64,000 nucleotides of DNA from Clostridium hydrogenum (GTDB lineage Bacteria > Bacillota > Clostridia > Clostridiales > Clostridiaceae): NCBI RefSeq assembly GCF_021432385.1, contig NZ_JAEACT010000002.1:1197501-1261500 (forward strand), written 5' to 3'. The notes beneath the pieces are model-generated. The model saw only the letters and a list, made by a program, of their open reading frames with translations. It was not told the DNA's origin and did no database searches. Positions within the stretch are counted from its first letter, which is position 1; each line of letters starts with the position of its first letter. The translations under genes were made by a program, and so were the position numbers. Below, piece by piece: positions 52,474-61,203 of this stretch.

Positions 52474-54330
52474 ATGAGTACGATATCTAGTACAACTTCC
52501 GCAACCAACCCATATGCAGTTGCATATAGTACAAATGACTTAAGTGGAAGTGATTCGACTGCTTCAAAATATTCAACATCAACTAGCAGCAGTAAGAGCG
52601 GAAGTAGTTCAACCTCCGGTTCTTATTCTGAAGGATTAGTTTCACAAATGTCTGGAATTGATGTTAATAGTATGGTAAACGAATCAATGGCGTCAGATGT
52701 TATTAAACTTAATAGCTTACTAGCACAACAACAACAGTCACAGTGGACACAGGATAGATATAGATCAATAATAACAAATATGCAGAATTTTAGCAGTAAT
52801 TATTTTGATGTATTATCAAATAATTATATACTATCATCAAGTGGATATTCTGCTTATACTGCAGCATCTACTACAGCATCAGTTGCAACAGCCTCTGCTT
52901 CAAATGATGTTACACAAGGAACGTATACATTAAATGTAGGAAGCTTGGCTACAGCTGCACAATTAACAAATTCTCCGACTTTAACAAATTCTAGTAATCC
53001 TATTTCTAATTCAGCAACTTTGTCTCAAGTTTTGGGAAATATAAGTGGTGCACCAACTTCAGGAACAATTTCATTCACGGTAAATGGTACTCAAGTTAGC
53101 TATGATTTGGGTGCTAACCAAAATAAAACTTTGAGTCAAGTTATGAATGATCTATCCAACTTATCTGGAAACGCTACTTTTAAATATAGTGAATTAACTA
53201 AAAATTTTAGTATACAAGATAAAACTACTGGTACAGGTAATACTCTTACAATTGATACTACAAATACTATTTCTGATCCTACACAGAATGCCAATACTGA
53301 GAGTAATACTCAATCATTTCTTAATGCATTATTTGGAATGGGAGTTTCAAGTTCAACAACATCACAAATTATAGGTTCTACAAAGGGTACAGCTGGTACA
53401 AATGGAAGCTTTACACTAACAGAACCAGGAGGTACTGCAACTGCAGTTCCTGATTCATCATCAAATAATTTTACAATTGATGGAGTAACCTATAATGTAA
53501 CGGCTACTGGAACTACTAGCATTAATGTAAGCCAAGATGTATCTTCAGTTGTAAATAAGATCCAAAACTTTGTTAATGACTATAATAATTTAATCGATGG
53601 TATTAATAGTGTTACTACTGAAAAAAAGGATTATAGTTATAAGCCATTAACTTCAAGCCAGGAATCACAAATGACTGCCACCCAAATTACAGCTTGGAAT
53701 CAAAAAGCTCAACAGGGACTATTGGCCAATGATGGTAACTTAACCGATATGTTAAGTGCTATGAGACAAGCTTTTTATACTCCTGTAAATGGAAATAACC
53801 TTACTATGGCAAGTGTAGGATTATCTACATCCGATGATCCTAGTCAAGGTGGAAAACTTACACTCGATGTAAAAGCACTTACAAAAGCATTGCAAAATAA
53901 TCCTCAGCAAGTAGTTAATTTATTTACTCAAACATCAACTACTTATCCAACCTATTCAGGTGCTTTAGGGGTAGATACTTCAACAAATAGCAGTGCAGTT
54001 AGTCAAGCTGTTAATCAAAGAAGCAGCGAAGAAGGTATATTTCAAAGGCTTAGTGATATATCACAAAAATATGCTGGAACTTATGTTGATAAAAATGGTA
54101 ACCAAGGTATACTTTTAATGGAAGCAGGAATGCCAAATACGCTTTCCGAAACAAAAAATATATTATACCAGCAGTTAAAAGATCAAGCAAATGCTGTTTC
54201 GGATTTTAAAGATAAGATGACAAATGATGCAAAGATGTATAATCAGAAATTTAGTGCACTGCAGTCTGCATTATCACAGTTAAGTTCTCAACAAAATTAT
54301 TTCTCGTCAATGTTAGGTAGTTCTTCATAA
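52474..54330 (+). CDS. fliD: FliD, flagellar filament cap (HAP2)
   Basis: 618 residues. After a Ser/Thr-rich start, VSQMSGIDVNSMVNESMASD is the FliD N-terminal motif. The centre has the FliD_C region with NFVNDYNNLIDGI and MLSAMRQAFYTPVNG, and the end SALQSALSQLSSQQNYFSSML is the helix near the C-terminus. It caps the growing filament. AAAGGAGTGATTATAT precedes the ATG. An Rpt-2 copy separates it from fliS. Confidence 0.95.
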   Translation: MSTISSTTSATNPYAVAYSTNDLSGSDSTASKYSTSTSSSKSGSSSTSGSYSEGLVSQMSGIDVNSMVNESMASDVIKLNSLLAQQQQSQWTQDRYRSIITNMQNFSSNYFDVLSNNYILSSSGYSAYTAASTTASVATASASNDVTQGTYTLNVGSLATAAQLTNSPTLTNSSNPISNSATLSQVLGNISGAPTSGTISFTVNGTQVSYDLGANQNKTLSQVMNDLSNLSGNATFKYSELTKNFSIQDKTTGTGNTLTIDTTNTISDPTQNANTESNTQSFLNALFGMGVSSSTTSQIIGSTKGTAGTNGSFTLTEPGGTATAVPDSSSNNFTIDGVTYNVTATGTTSINVSQDVSSVVNKIQNFVNDYNNLIDGINSVTTEKKDYSYKPLTSSQESQMTATQITAWNQKAQQGLLANDGNLTDMLSAMRQAFYTPVNGNNLTMASVGLSTSDDPSQGGKLTLDVKALTKALQNNPQQVVNLFTQTSTTYPTYSGALGVDTSTNSSAVSQAVNQRSSEEGIFQRLSDISQKYAGTYVDKNGNQGILLMEAGMPNTLSETKNILYQQLKDQANAVSDFKDKMTNDAKMYNQKFSALQSALSQLSSQQNYFSSMLGSSS

Positions 54331-54367
54331 ATGTGATTTTATGCATTTATGAAAGGGAGTAATAATT

Positions 54368-54718
54368 ATGGAAAATATTGAAGTATTGGTTACAAAGTTT
54401 AGGGAAAAAACTTTAGAAATTTTAGACTGTCTTAATAACGGAAAATTTGAGGGACTTGAGGCTTTGTTTTCAGATAGAGAAGCAATAATTGAAATTTTTA
54501 AGAAAAACCCTCAATTTTATACAAAAGAAAAAATAGTTGAAGAATTAAAAAAGACAGATATTATGGAATTAGATGATAAAATAAAAGAACTTACAGTGCA
54601 AAACATGCGAGATATAAAAGGAAAACTAGATAATATAAACAAGGATAAATTTATTAGAAAAAAATACTATAATGGGTTTTCCGGAAATTCGATGTTTTTT
54701 AATAAAAAAATTTATTAA
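54368..54718 (+). CDS. FliT-like small flagellar protein (tentative)
   Basis: 116 residues, mostly helical and charged (LVTKFREKTLEILDCLNNG, DDKIKELTVQNMRDIKGKL). Position right after fliD and size match the FliT chaperone family, which is poorly conserved; the sequence alone does not prove it. AAAGGGAGTAATAATT precedes the ATG. It is the last gene before the flagellin array, which has its own promoter. The basic end (FIRKKYYNGF) is unremarkable. Confidence 0.65.
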   Translation: MENIEVLVTKFREKTLEILDCLNNGKFEGLEALFSDREAIIEIFKKNPQFYTKEKIVEELKKTDIMELDDKIKELTVQNMRDIKGKLDNINKDKFIRKKYYNGFSGNSMFFNKKIY

Positions 54719-54724
54719 AAACTA

Positions 54725-54751
54725 TAAAGTATTAAAAATCACCACCGATAA
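54725..54751 (+). promoter_or_regulatory. Sigma-28 promoter of flagellin gene 1
   Basis: TAAA (54725-54728), 15-bp spacer, ACCGATAA (54744-54751), close to the SigD consensus. The leader to the gene is about 110 nt. Confidence 0.85.
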
Positions 54752-54764
54752 AATAGTATAAGCA

Positions 54765-54814
54765 ATGTATAAGATTTAAAATTGAGTGGCCATGAGATTT
54801 TAAATCTTATACAT
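54765..54814 (+). promoter_or_regulatory. Perfect 18-bp hairpin in flagellin 1 leader
   Basis: ATGTATAAGATTTAAAAT (54765-54782) is exactly complementary to 54797-54814, with a 14-nt loop. It is followed by A-rich rather than T-rich sequence, so not a normal terminator. It starts about 14 nt after the -10 and is missing from the leaders of flagellins 2 and 3. Confidence 0.6.
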
Positions 54815-54831
54815 AAAAAAATAAAAATTTT

Positions 54832-54863
54832 GGGAAAGGATTCCCGCTAAAATTCAAGGAGGA
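54832..54863 (+). promoter_or_regulatory. CsrA-type hairpin and Shine-Dalgarno, flagellin 1
   Basis: GGGAA (54832-54836), loop AGGA (54837-54840), TTCCC (54841-54845), then the second GGA-containing site AAGGAGGA (54856-54863), 7 nt before the ATG. A hairpin-loop AGGA next to the ribosome binding site is the known form of a CsrA repression site. Confidence 0.65.
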
Positions 54864-54870
54864 ATTTATT

Positions 54871-55698
54871 ATGATAATAAACCACAATTTACCAGGACAA
54901 AATGCGATTAACAGTTTAAACGCTAATTCAAAAAGTGCTCAAAACTCAATGGCAAAGTTAAGTTCAGGATCAAGAATAAACAAGGCTGCTGATGATGCTG
55001 CAGGTCTTTCAATATCACAAAAGATGCAAGCTCAAATCAATGGACTTGATAAAGCTACAAGCAATGCTCAAGATAGTATATCATTATTACAAACAGCTGA
55101 AGGTGGATTAAATGAAACTCAGTCAATACTTCAAAGAATGAGCGAACTTGCTACTCAAGCTGCTAACGATACTAACGTTACAAATGATAGAACTGCTGTA
55201 ACAAACGAACTTGCAACATTAGCAGATGAAATTGACCATATAGCAAATTCTACAAACTTCAATGGAAATAACTTATTAAGTTCAACAGGAACTTTAACTT
55301 TCCAAATTGGAGCAACTTCAAATGCTTATGATCAAATAACAATAGGATTAACTAATATATCAATAGGATCTGCAGTTTTAAGTGTAAATGCAGCTAATGT
55401 TAGTGTAGGTAACTCAACTAGTGCAACTGCTTCTATTTCAATTATAAATGCAGCTATACAAACAGTATCAGCAGCAAGATCAAAAATTGGTGCATACCAA
55501 AACAGACTTGATCACACAATTAACAACTTAACTACAGAGTCACAAAACTTAACAACAGCAATGTCAGGAATTACAGACGTTGATATGGCAAAAGAAATGA
55601 TGAACTACTCAAAAGAGAATGTTCTTCAACAAGCTGCTCAATCAATGCTTGCACAAGCAAATCAAAATCCTCAACAGATTTTGAAATTATTACAATAA
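54871..55698 (+). CDS. Flagellin (copy 1 of 3)
   Basis: 275 residues, a short flagellin: conserved N-terminal D0/D1 ([20 protein letters not shown], 30-49) and C-terminal D1/D0 ([20 protein letters not shown]) with a brief Ser/Thr/Ala-rich middle (about 145-205) in place of large D2/D3 domains. It differs from copy 3 by one residue (Thr63 versus Ser) and from copy 2 by three. Codons are enriched for AAC, ACA and CTT, as in highly expressed genes. It has a sigma-28 promoter, leader hairpins and terminator of its own. The Ser/Thr-rich middle is a likely glycosylation target. Confidence 0.97.
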   Translation: MIINHNLPGQNAINSLNANSKSAQNSMAKLSSGSRINKAADDAAGLSISQKMQAQINGLDKATSNAQDSISLLQTAEGGLNETQSILQRMSELATQAANDTNVTNDRTAVTNELATLADEIDHIANSTNFNGNNLLSSTGTLTFQIGATSNAYDQITIGLTNISIGSAVLSVNAANVSVGNSTSATASISIINAAIQTVSAARSKIGAYQNRLDHTINNLTTESQNLTTAMSGITDVDMAKEMMNYSKENVLQQAAQSMLAQANQNPQQILKLLQ

Positions 55699-55707
55699 TT
55701 ATAAGGG

Positions 55708-55746
55708 GACTGTCGCGCTAAAAGATTAGTGTGACAGTCTTTTTTA
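55708..55746 (+). terminator. Terminator after flagellin 1
   Basis: GACTGTCGCGCTAA (55708-55721) pairs with TTAGTGTGACAGTC (55726-55739; one G-T and one mismatch-like pair), then six T. Confidence 0.85.
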
Positions 55747-55807
55747 TATAAAAAATAAACCTTCGACTTAAATGATACATATTTTTGGCAAAAAATATCA
55801 AAAGCTG

Positions 55808-55834
55808 TAAAGTTAAAAAAAATATGGACGATAA
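55808..55834 (+). promoter_or_regulatory. Sigma-28 promoter of flagellin gene 2
   Basis: TAAA (55808-55811), 15-bp spacer, GACGATAA (55827-55834). Confidence 0.85.
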
Positions 55835-55913
55835 ATAAAATAAGTATTAGAAAAACATAAAAAAGTATAAAAAATAAATTGCTATAAAATTTTAATACTT
55901 AATGAAAAAATAT

Positions 55914-55944
55914 GGGAAAGGATTCCCACTAAAATCCAAGGAGG
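55914..55944 (+). promoter_or_regulatory. CsrA-type hairpin and Shine-Dalgarno, flagellin 2
   Basis: GGGAA (55914-55918), loop AGGA (55919-55922), TTCCC (55923-55927), then AAGGAGG (55938-55944) before the ATG at 55953. Same arrangement as in copies 1 and 3. Confidence 0.65.
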
Positions 55945-55952
55945 AGTTTATT

Positions 55953-56780
55953 ATGATAATAAACCACAATTTACCAGGACAAAATGCGATTAACAGTTTA
56001 AACGCTAATTCAAAAAGTGCACAAAACTCAATGGCAAAGTTAAGTTCAGGATCAAGAATAAACAAGGCTGCTGATGATGCTGCAGGTCTTTCAATATCAC
56101 AAAAGATGCAATCTCAAATTAATGGACTTGATAAAGCTACAAGCAATGCTCAAGATGGTATATCCTTATTACAAACAGCTGAAGGTGGATTAAATGAAAC
56201 TCAATCAATCCTTCAAAGAATGAGCGAACTTGCTACTCAAGCTGCTAACGATACTAACGTTACAAATGATAGAACTGCTGTAACAAACGAACTTTCAACA
56301 TTAGCAGATGAAATTGACCATATAGCAAATTCTACAAACTTCAACGGAAATAACTTATTAAGTTCAACAGGAACTTTAACTTTCCAAATTGGAGCAACTT
56401 CAAATGCTTATGATCAAATAACAATAGGATTAACTAACATATCAATAGGATCTGCAGTTTTAAGTGTAAATGCAGCTAATGTTAGTGTAGGTAACTCAAC
56501 TAGTGCAACTGCTTCTATTTCAATTATAAATGCAGCTATACAAACAGTATCAGCAGCAAGATCAAAAATTGGTGCATACCAAAACAGACTTGATCACACA
56601 ATTAACAACTTAACTACAGAGTCACAAAACTTAACAACAGCAATGTCAGGAATTACAGACGTTGATATGGCAAAAGAAATGATGAACTACTCAAAAGAGA
56701 ATGTTCTTCAACAAGCTGCTCAATCAATGCTTGCACAAGCAAACCAAAATCCTCAACAGATTTTGAAATTATTACAATAA
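55953..56780 (+). CDS. Flagellin (copy 2 of 3)
   Basis: 275 residues. It differs from copy 1 at Ala54Ser, Ser69Gly and Ala115Ser; the rest is identical, including the whole middle and C-terminal half. An in-frame ATG at 55902 would add 17 residues but lies upstream of the CsrA-type hairpin and the AAGGAGG site, so the start at 55953 is used. It has its own sigma-28 promoter and terminator, so the copies are not one operon. Near identity at DNA level in the second half suggests gene conversion or recent duplication. Confidence 0.97.
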   Translation: MIINHNLPGQNAINSLNANSKSAQNSMAKLSSGSRINKAADDAAGLSISQKMQSQINGLDKATSNAQDGISLLQTAEGGLNETQSILQRMSELATQAANDTNVTNDRTAVTNELSTLADEIDHIANSTNFNGNNLLSSTGTLTFQIGATSNAYDQITIGLTNISIGSAVLSVNAANVSVGNSTSATASISIINAAIQTVSAARSKIGAYQNRLDHTINNLTTESQNLTTAMSGITDVDMAKEMMNYSKENVLQQAAQSMLAQANQNPQQILKLLQ

Positions 56781-56788
56781 TTATAAAG

Positions 56789-56827
56789 GGCTGTCGCACT
56801 AAAAAGTTAGTGCGACAGTCTTTTTTT
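56789..56827 (+). terminator. Terminator after flagellin 2
   Basis: GGCTGTCGCACTAA pairs with TTAGTGCGACAGTC (56807-56820), followed by seven T. Confidence 0.88.
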
Positions 56828-56891
56828 ATATAAAAAATAAACCTTTGAATTAAATAATATATACACTTGGCAAAAAAAATATCAAAAACTG

Positions 56892-56918
56892 TAAAGTAAA
56901 AAATAGTGTGGGCGATAA
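56892..56918 (+). promoter_or_regulatory. Sigma-28 promoter of flagellin gene 3
   Basis: TAAA (56892-56895), 15-bp spacer, GGCGATAA (56911-56918). Confidence 0.85.
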
Positions 56919-56987
56919 ATAAAATAAGTATTAGAAAAACATAAAAAATAAATTGTTATAAAATTTTAATACTTATGAAAAAAATAT

Positions 56988-57019
56988 GGGAAAGGATTCC
57001 CACTAAAATCCAAGGAGGA
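56988..57019 (+). promoter_or_regulatory. CsrA-type hairpin and Shine-Dalgarno, flagellin 3
   Basis: GGGAA (56988-56992), loop AGGA (56993-56996), TTCCC (56997-57001), then AAGGAGGA (57012-57019) before the ATG at 57027. Confidence 0.65.
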
Positions 57020-57026
57020 ATTTATC

Positions 57027-57854
57027 ATGATAATAAACCATAATTTACCAGGACAAAACGCGATAAACAGCTTAAATGCTAATTCAAAAAGTGCTCAAAA
57101 CTCAATGGCAAAGTTAAGTTCAGGATCAAGAATAAACAAGGCTGCTGATGATGCTGCAGGTCTTTCAATATCACAAAAGATGCAAGCTCAAATCAATGGA
57201 CTTGATAAAGCTTCAAGCAATGCTCAAGATAGTATATCATTATTACAAACAGCTGAAGGTGGATTAAATGAAACTCAGTCAATACTTCAAAGAATGAGCG
57301 AACTTGCTACTCAAGCTGCTAACGATACTAATGTTACAAATGATAGAACTGCTGTAACAAACGAACTTGCAACATTAGCAGATGAAATTGACCATATAGC
57401 AAATTCTACAAACTTCAACGGAAATAACTTATTAAGTTCAACAGGAACTTTAACTTTCCAAATTGGAGCAACTTCAAATGCTTATGATCAAATAACAATA
57501 GGATTAACTAACATATCAATAGGATCTGCAGTTTTAAGTGTAAATGCAGCTAATGTTAGTGTAGGTAACTCAACTAGTGCAACTGCTTCTATTTCAATTA
57601 TAAATGCAGCTATACAAACAGTATCAGCAGCAAGATCAAAAATTGGTGCATACCAAAACAGACTTGATCACACAATTAACAACTTAACTACAGAGTCACA
57701 AAACTTAACAACAGCAATGTCAGGAATTACAGACGTTGATATGGCAAAAGAAATGATGAACTACTCAAAAGAGAATGTTCTTCAACAAGCTGCTCAATCA
57801 ATGCTTGCACAAGCAAACCAAAATCCTCAACAGATTTTGAAATTATTACAATAA
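57027..57854 (+). CDS. Flagellin (copy 3 of 3)
   Basis: 275 residues, identical to copy 1 except Ser63 for Thr63. N-terminal codons differ silently from copy 1 in a few places (for example AATTTA/AACAGC near the start), while the rest is almost unchanged. Own sigma-28 promoter, CsrA-type hairpin and a distinct terminator. Last gene before the glycosylation island. With copies 1 and 2 it gives a triple dose of almost the same filament protein rather than antigenic variants. Confidence 0.97.
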   Translation: MIINHNLPGQNAINSLNANSKSAQNSMAKLSSGSRINKAADDAAGLSISQKMQAQINGLDKASSNAQDSISLLQTAEGGLNETQSILQRMSELATQAANDTNVTNDRTAVTNELATLADEIDHIANSTNFNGNNLLSSTGTLTFQIGATSNAYDQITIGLTNISIGSAVLSVNAANVSVGNSTSATASISIINAAIQTVSAARSKIGAYQNRLDHTINNLTTESQNLTTAMSGITDVDMAKEMMNYSKENVLQQAAQSMLAQANQNPQQILKLLQ

Positions 57855-57859
57855 TTATG

Positions 57860-57894
57860 AAAAAAGTCCTTCGGTTTTCCGAAGGACTTTTTTT
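57860..57894 (+). terminator. Terminator after flagellin 3
   Basis: AGTCCTTCGG (57865-57874), TTTT loop, CCGAAGGACT (57879-57888), then a T-run. Strong stem, different in sequence from the other two flagellin terminators. Confidence 0.92.
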
Positions 57895-57916
57895 ATGCAA
57901 GCAATTGTCTTAATAA

Positions 57917-58014
57917 AGATAAACCATTGTAAAACTTGAAATTCATTTGTACCAAAATGCTGTCTTCTAGGCATTATGCTGCACATGAATTTTAATAGTT
58001 GAGCTGGTATATCT
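57917..58014. repeat. Rpt-2 element before the glycosyltransferases
   Basis: 98 bp, AGATAAACCATTGTAAAAC to GTTGAGCTGGTATATCT; inner AATTCATTTGTACCAAAATG and CACATGAATTTTAATAG. It lies in the leader of the first glycosyltransferase gene. Confidence 0.75.
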
Positions 58015-58075
58015 ATATAAAGAATTTTAAATAATAATCGATATAATTAATATATTTTATATTGGAGGCAATAGC

Positions 58076-59251
58076 ATGAAAATTAGTTTATGCATGATAG
58101 TAAAAAATGAAGAGAAATATATTAGAATGTGCTTAGAAAATGCGTTAAAATTAGCTGATGAAGCTATTATAGTTGATACAGGATCTACGGATAAAACAAT
58201 AGAAATAATTAAAGAATTCGGTGATAAAGTTAAGATTATAAGACATAAATGGAATAATGATTTTTCAGAAGCAAGAAATATTTCACTAGAAAATGCCACA
58301 GGTGATTGGATATTAATGCTTGATGCTGATGAAAAGTTGCTTTGTGATCCAAAGCTTGTCAGGGATGAATTAGAAAGTTCAGTATTAGAAGGTTTTGAAA
58401 TTCCTTTGTATAATATTATTAATCTAAATACCATATTATATTCTGCAGTTTATTGCAAAATTTTCAAAAATAAAGGATATAGGTATGTAGGTGCTATACA
58501 TGAGCAGATAAATATTGAGGATATCGTTAACCATGTAAAAGAATTAGATTCAAACATTTGTAAGGTTATTCATTATGGATATTTAGAAAGCAATGTAGCT
58601 GAAAAAGATAAAATAAGCAGGAATCTTGAAATACTTTTTAAAGAAAAAGAAAAGAAACCTAAAGATCCGTTTGTTTACTATAATATTGGATGTTGCTACG
58701 AAATGAAAGGTGAATATAAAAAAGCATTAAAGTATTTTTTTAAATGTAATGAATTAACATATAGTATTAGCAAATTTGGATTATCAGAATTTGAAATTGA
58801 TATGGCCAAAAGAATGACAGAGTGCTACTATAACTTGGAGGAATATAAAATATGCATAGAGTTTATTAATGATATGATTAAAGATAATGCATTTAAAAAC
58901 TTTGTTGATATGTACTATATGCTTGGAAATTGTTATTTTAGAGTGCAAGAATATGATAAAGCCATAGAAAATTTAAATAAGTGCCTCGACATAGGAGAAA
59001 CAAAAGAATTTATATCTGTAAATGGCAGGGGAAGTTATGCTCCAAAACTTATTATGGCTAGAATATATATAGCTAAAGGTGAAAAAATAGAAGCAATCAA
59101 CAAATATATGGAGTGTGCATTTGATTCTAATAATATTATTGGTGAGGGAATAAATGAATTTAGAGCATTTTTAGTTCAAAATAATTTTGTGGATATACTA
59201 AATGAATTTAATAAAATTATTGAAAAAAAGGGTATGAAAGTAATAGGGTAA
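58076..59251 (+). CDS. GT2 glycosyltransferase with TPR repeats
   Basis: 391 residues. The N-terminal GT-A domain (about 1-210) has LCMIVKNEEKYIRMCLENA, IVDTGSTDKTIEI, FSEARNISLENATGDWI and MLDADEKL (the DxD metal site), as in SunS-like enzymes. From about 215 on are TPR-like helix pairs (YYNIGCCYEMKGEYKKALKY, YMLGNCYFRVQEYDKAIENL). It is the first gene downstream of the flagellin array, so O-glycosylation of flagellin in the cytoplasm is likely but inferred. GGAGGCAATAGC precedes the ATG. Confidence 0.85.
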   Translation: MKISLCMIVKNEEKYIRMCLENALKLADEAIIVDTGSTDKTIEIIKEFGDKVKIIRHKWNNDFSEARNISLENATGDWILMLDADEKLLCDPKLVRDELESSVLEGFEIPLYNIINLNTILYSAVYCKIFKNKGYRYVGAIHEQINIEDIVNHVKELDSNICKVIHYGYLESNVAEKDKISRNLEILFKEKEKKPKDPFVYYNIGCCYEMKGEYKKALKYFFKCNELTYSISKFGLSEFEIDMAKRMTECYYNLEEYKICIEFINDMIKDNAFKNFVDMYYMLGNCYFRVQEYDKAIENLNKCLDIGETKEFISVNGRGSYAPKLIMARIYIAKGEKIEAINKYMECAFDSNNIIGEGINEFRAFLVQNNFVDILNEFNKIIEKKGMKVIG

Positions 59252-59292
59252 ATAATAAAAGTTATGATATTAATTGAAGTATTTTAAGAATT

Positions 59293-59342
59293 GGCTATGT
59301 TTTAAATAAGTGTGAAAATCAACACTTATTTAAAACATAGCC
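59293..59342 (+). terminator. Perfect 21-bp hairpin between glycosyltransferase genes
   Basis: Arms 59293-59313 and 59322-59342 are exact complements (GGCTATGTTTTAAATAAGTG plus one base), with an 8-nt loop. It is not followed by a T-run. It may stop or slow transcription or protect RNA ends. Confidence 0.5.
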
Positions 59343-59370
59343 TAAGAATTAAATTAATGGGAGGCTACTA

Positions 59371-61152
59371 ATGAATAAAGAAAATGGGGAAATGAATAGA
59401 TGCAAATCAGAAGTTAAAGCGTGTATTGAAGAATGTATAAATTTAAATCAATTAGAAAAAGCACTTGACCTAATAAAAGAATATGAAAAGAGTATCAAGG
59501 ATGATGTTGATATTTTTTCAATGAAGTCTATTGTGGCGATTAAAGAGAATAGAATTGGGGATGCACAAAAAATATTAAGTGACGCACTTGAAATAAGTAA
59601 TGATAATTTTGATATTATATATAATATGGCATATACATATGAGCTTAAGGGAGACGTTATACTTGCCATTAAATATTATAGGAGAGCTTTAGAAATATGC
59701 GATAAAAGTTCTGAAATGAGAGATGTAATATTTTATTCATTAAACCAGTTAAATGGTAAGCTTGAAGAAGATATAAAAGGTAAAATAACAAGCATTATTT
59801 TATTAACATATAATAATTTAGAATACACTAAATTATGCATAGATAGCATAAGAAAATATACAAATGAGGGATCTTATGAAATTATAATTGTTGATAATGC
59901 ATCTACCGACGGAACAATTGAATGGTTGAAAGAGCAAAAAGACATAAAAGTTATATTTAATGATAAAAATTTAGGTTTTCCTAAGGGCTGCAATCAAGGA
60001 ATAGATTGTGCTATTGGAGATAATGTTTTGCTATTAAACAATGATACTATTGTTACTCCTAATTGGCTAAAAAATCTTAATATAGCACTATATAGTAGTG
60101 AAGATATAGGAGCGGTAGGATCGGTAACAAATTCCTGCTCAAATTATCAAACCATAAGTTTTAACTATGAAAATACTGATGATATGATTGAATTTGCAAG
60201 AAGAAATAATATTAGTAACCCTATACAGTGGGAAGAAAGAATTAGACTTGTAGGCTTTTGTATGCTTATAAGGAGTAGTGTAATTAACAAAATTGGAGTA
60301 CTTGATGAAATATTTACTCCGGGAAATTATGAAGATGATGATTATTCATATAGGATAAGAAAAGCAGGCTATAAGCTTATATTATGTAAAGATTCTTTTA
60401 TACATCACTTTGGAAGTGTGTCATTTAAGAAAAATAATAATGAATATAACGCAATATTGAACGTTAATAGAAATAAATTTAAAAATAAATGGGGGTTTGA
60501 TCCATCTTATTCTTCATTTACTAGATATGAGATAATAAATTTAATTGATGAACCAATCGATAAGCCTATAAGAGTTTTGGAAGTAGGCTGTGCTTGTGGA
60601 GCTACATTGTTAGAAATAAAAAATAGATATAGAAATGCTGAAATATATGGTATAGAGTTAAATGAAAATGCAGCAGACATTGGTAAGCTTATTGCAGATA
60701 TTAAGGCTGAAAATATAGAAAATGAAAATTTAAATTACGAGGAAAATTATTTCGATTATATTATTTTTGCAGATGTACTTGAGCATTTGTATGATCCGTG
60801 GAAGGTACTTAATAATATAAAGAAGTATTTGAAAGAAGATGGTAAAATATTAACAAGTATTCCTAATGTTATGCATTATAGTGTCATTAGAAATTTATTA
60901 AATGGAAATTGGACTTACGAGGATGCAGGAATATTAGATAGAACACATGTAAGATTTTTTACTTTAAATGAAATAGGCAAAATGTTTATTGAAGCTGGGT
61001 ATGAAATTAAAGAAATAAATTTTACCAATATAGGGGCTTCGCAAGAGGATATTGATTTTATGGAGTCATTAGGTAAAATTTGCAATAATGATGTCAAAAA
61101 TCAATACTATGCTTATCAATATATAGTGAGAGCTTGCAAAAAAAATATATAA
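59371..61152 (+). CDS. TPR / GT2 glycosyltransferase / methyltransferase fusion
   Basis: 593 residues, three parts. About 1-125 are TPR-like helices (YNMAYTYELKGDVILAIKYY). About 135-370 is a GT2 domain: IILLTYNNLEYTKLCIDSI, IVDNASTDGTIEWL, NLGFPKGCNQGI and LLNNDTIV as the DxD-like site. About 400-590 is a class-I methyltransferase: RVLEVGCACGATLLEI is motif I, DVLEHLYDPWKVL and GKILTSIPNVMHYS later. It could add and methylate a sugar on flagellin; this is inference. GGGAGGCTACTA precedes the ATG. Confidence 0.87.
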   Translation: MNKENGEMNRCKSEVKACIEECINLNQLEKALDLIKEYEKSIKDDVDIFSMKSIVAIKENRIGDAQKILSDALEISNDNFDIIYNMAYTYELKGDVILAIKYYRRALEICDKSSEMRDVIFYSLNQLNGKLEEDIKGKITSIILLTYNNLEYTKLCIDSIRKYTNEGSYEIIIVDNASTDGTIEWLKEQKDIKVIFNDKNLGFPKGCNQGIDCAIGDNVLLLNNDTIVTPNWLKNLNIALYSSEDIGAVGSVTNSCSNYQTISFNYENTDDMIEFARRNNISNPIQWEERIRLVGFCMLIRSSVINKIGVLDEIFTPGNYEDDDYSYRIRKAGYKLILCKDSFIHHFGSVSFKKNNNEYNAILNVNRNKFKNKWGFDPSYSSFTRYEIINLIDEPIDKPIRVLEVGCACGATLLEIKNRYRNAEIYGIELNENAADIGKLIADIKAENIENENLNYEENYFDYIIFADVLEHLYDPWKVLNNIKKYLKEDGKILTSIPNVMHYSVIRNLLNGNWTYEDAGILDRTHVRFFTLNEIGKMFIEAGYEIKEINFTNIGASQEDIDFMESLGKICNNDVKNQYYAYQYIVRACKKNI

Positions 61153-61203
61153 ATAATTTATATGAAAATTATAATAAAAGATTTCTGGAGTTGATATATT
61201 TTT

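Noticed and set aside
54765..54814. 18-bp hairpin taken as terminator of fliD/FliT-like operon
   Set aside because: It lies downstream of the flagellin sigma-28 promoter and is followed by A residues, not T.
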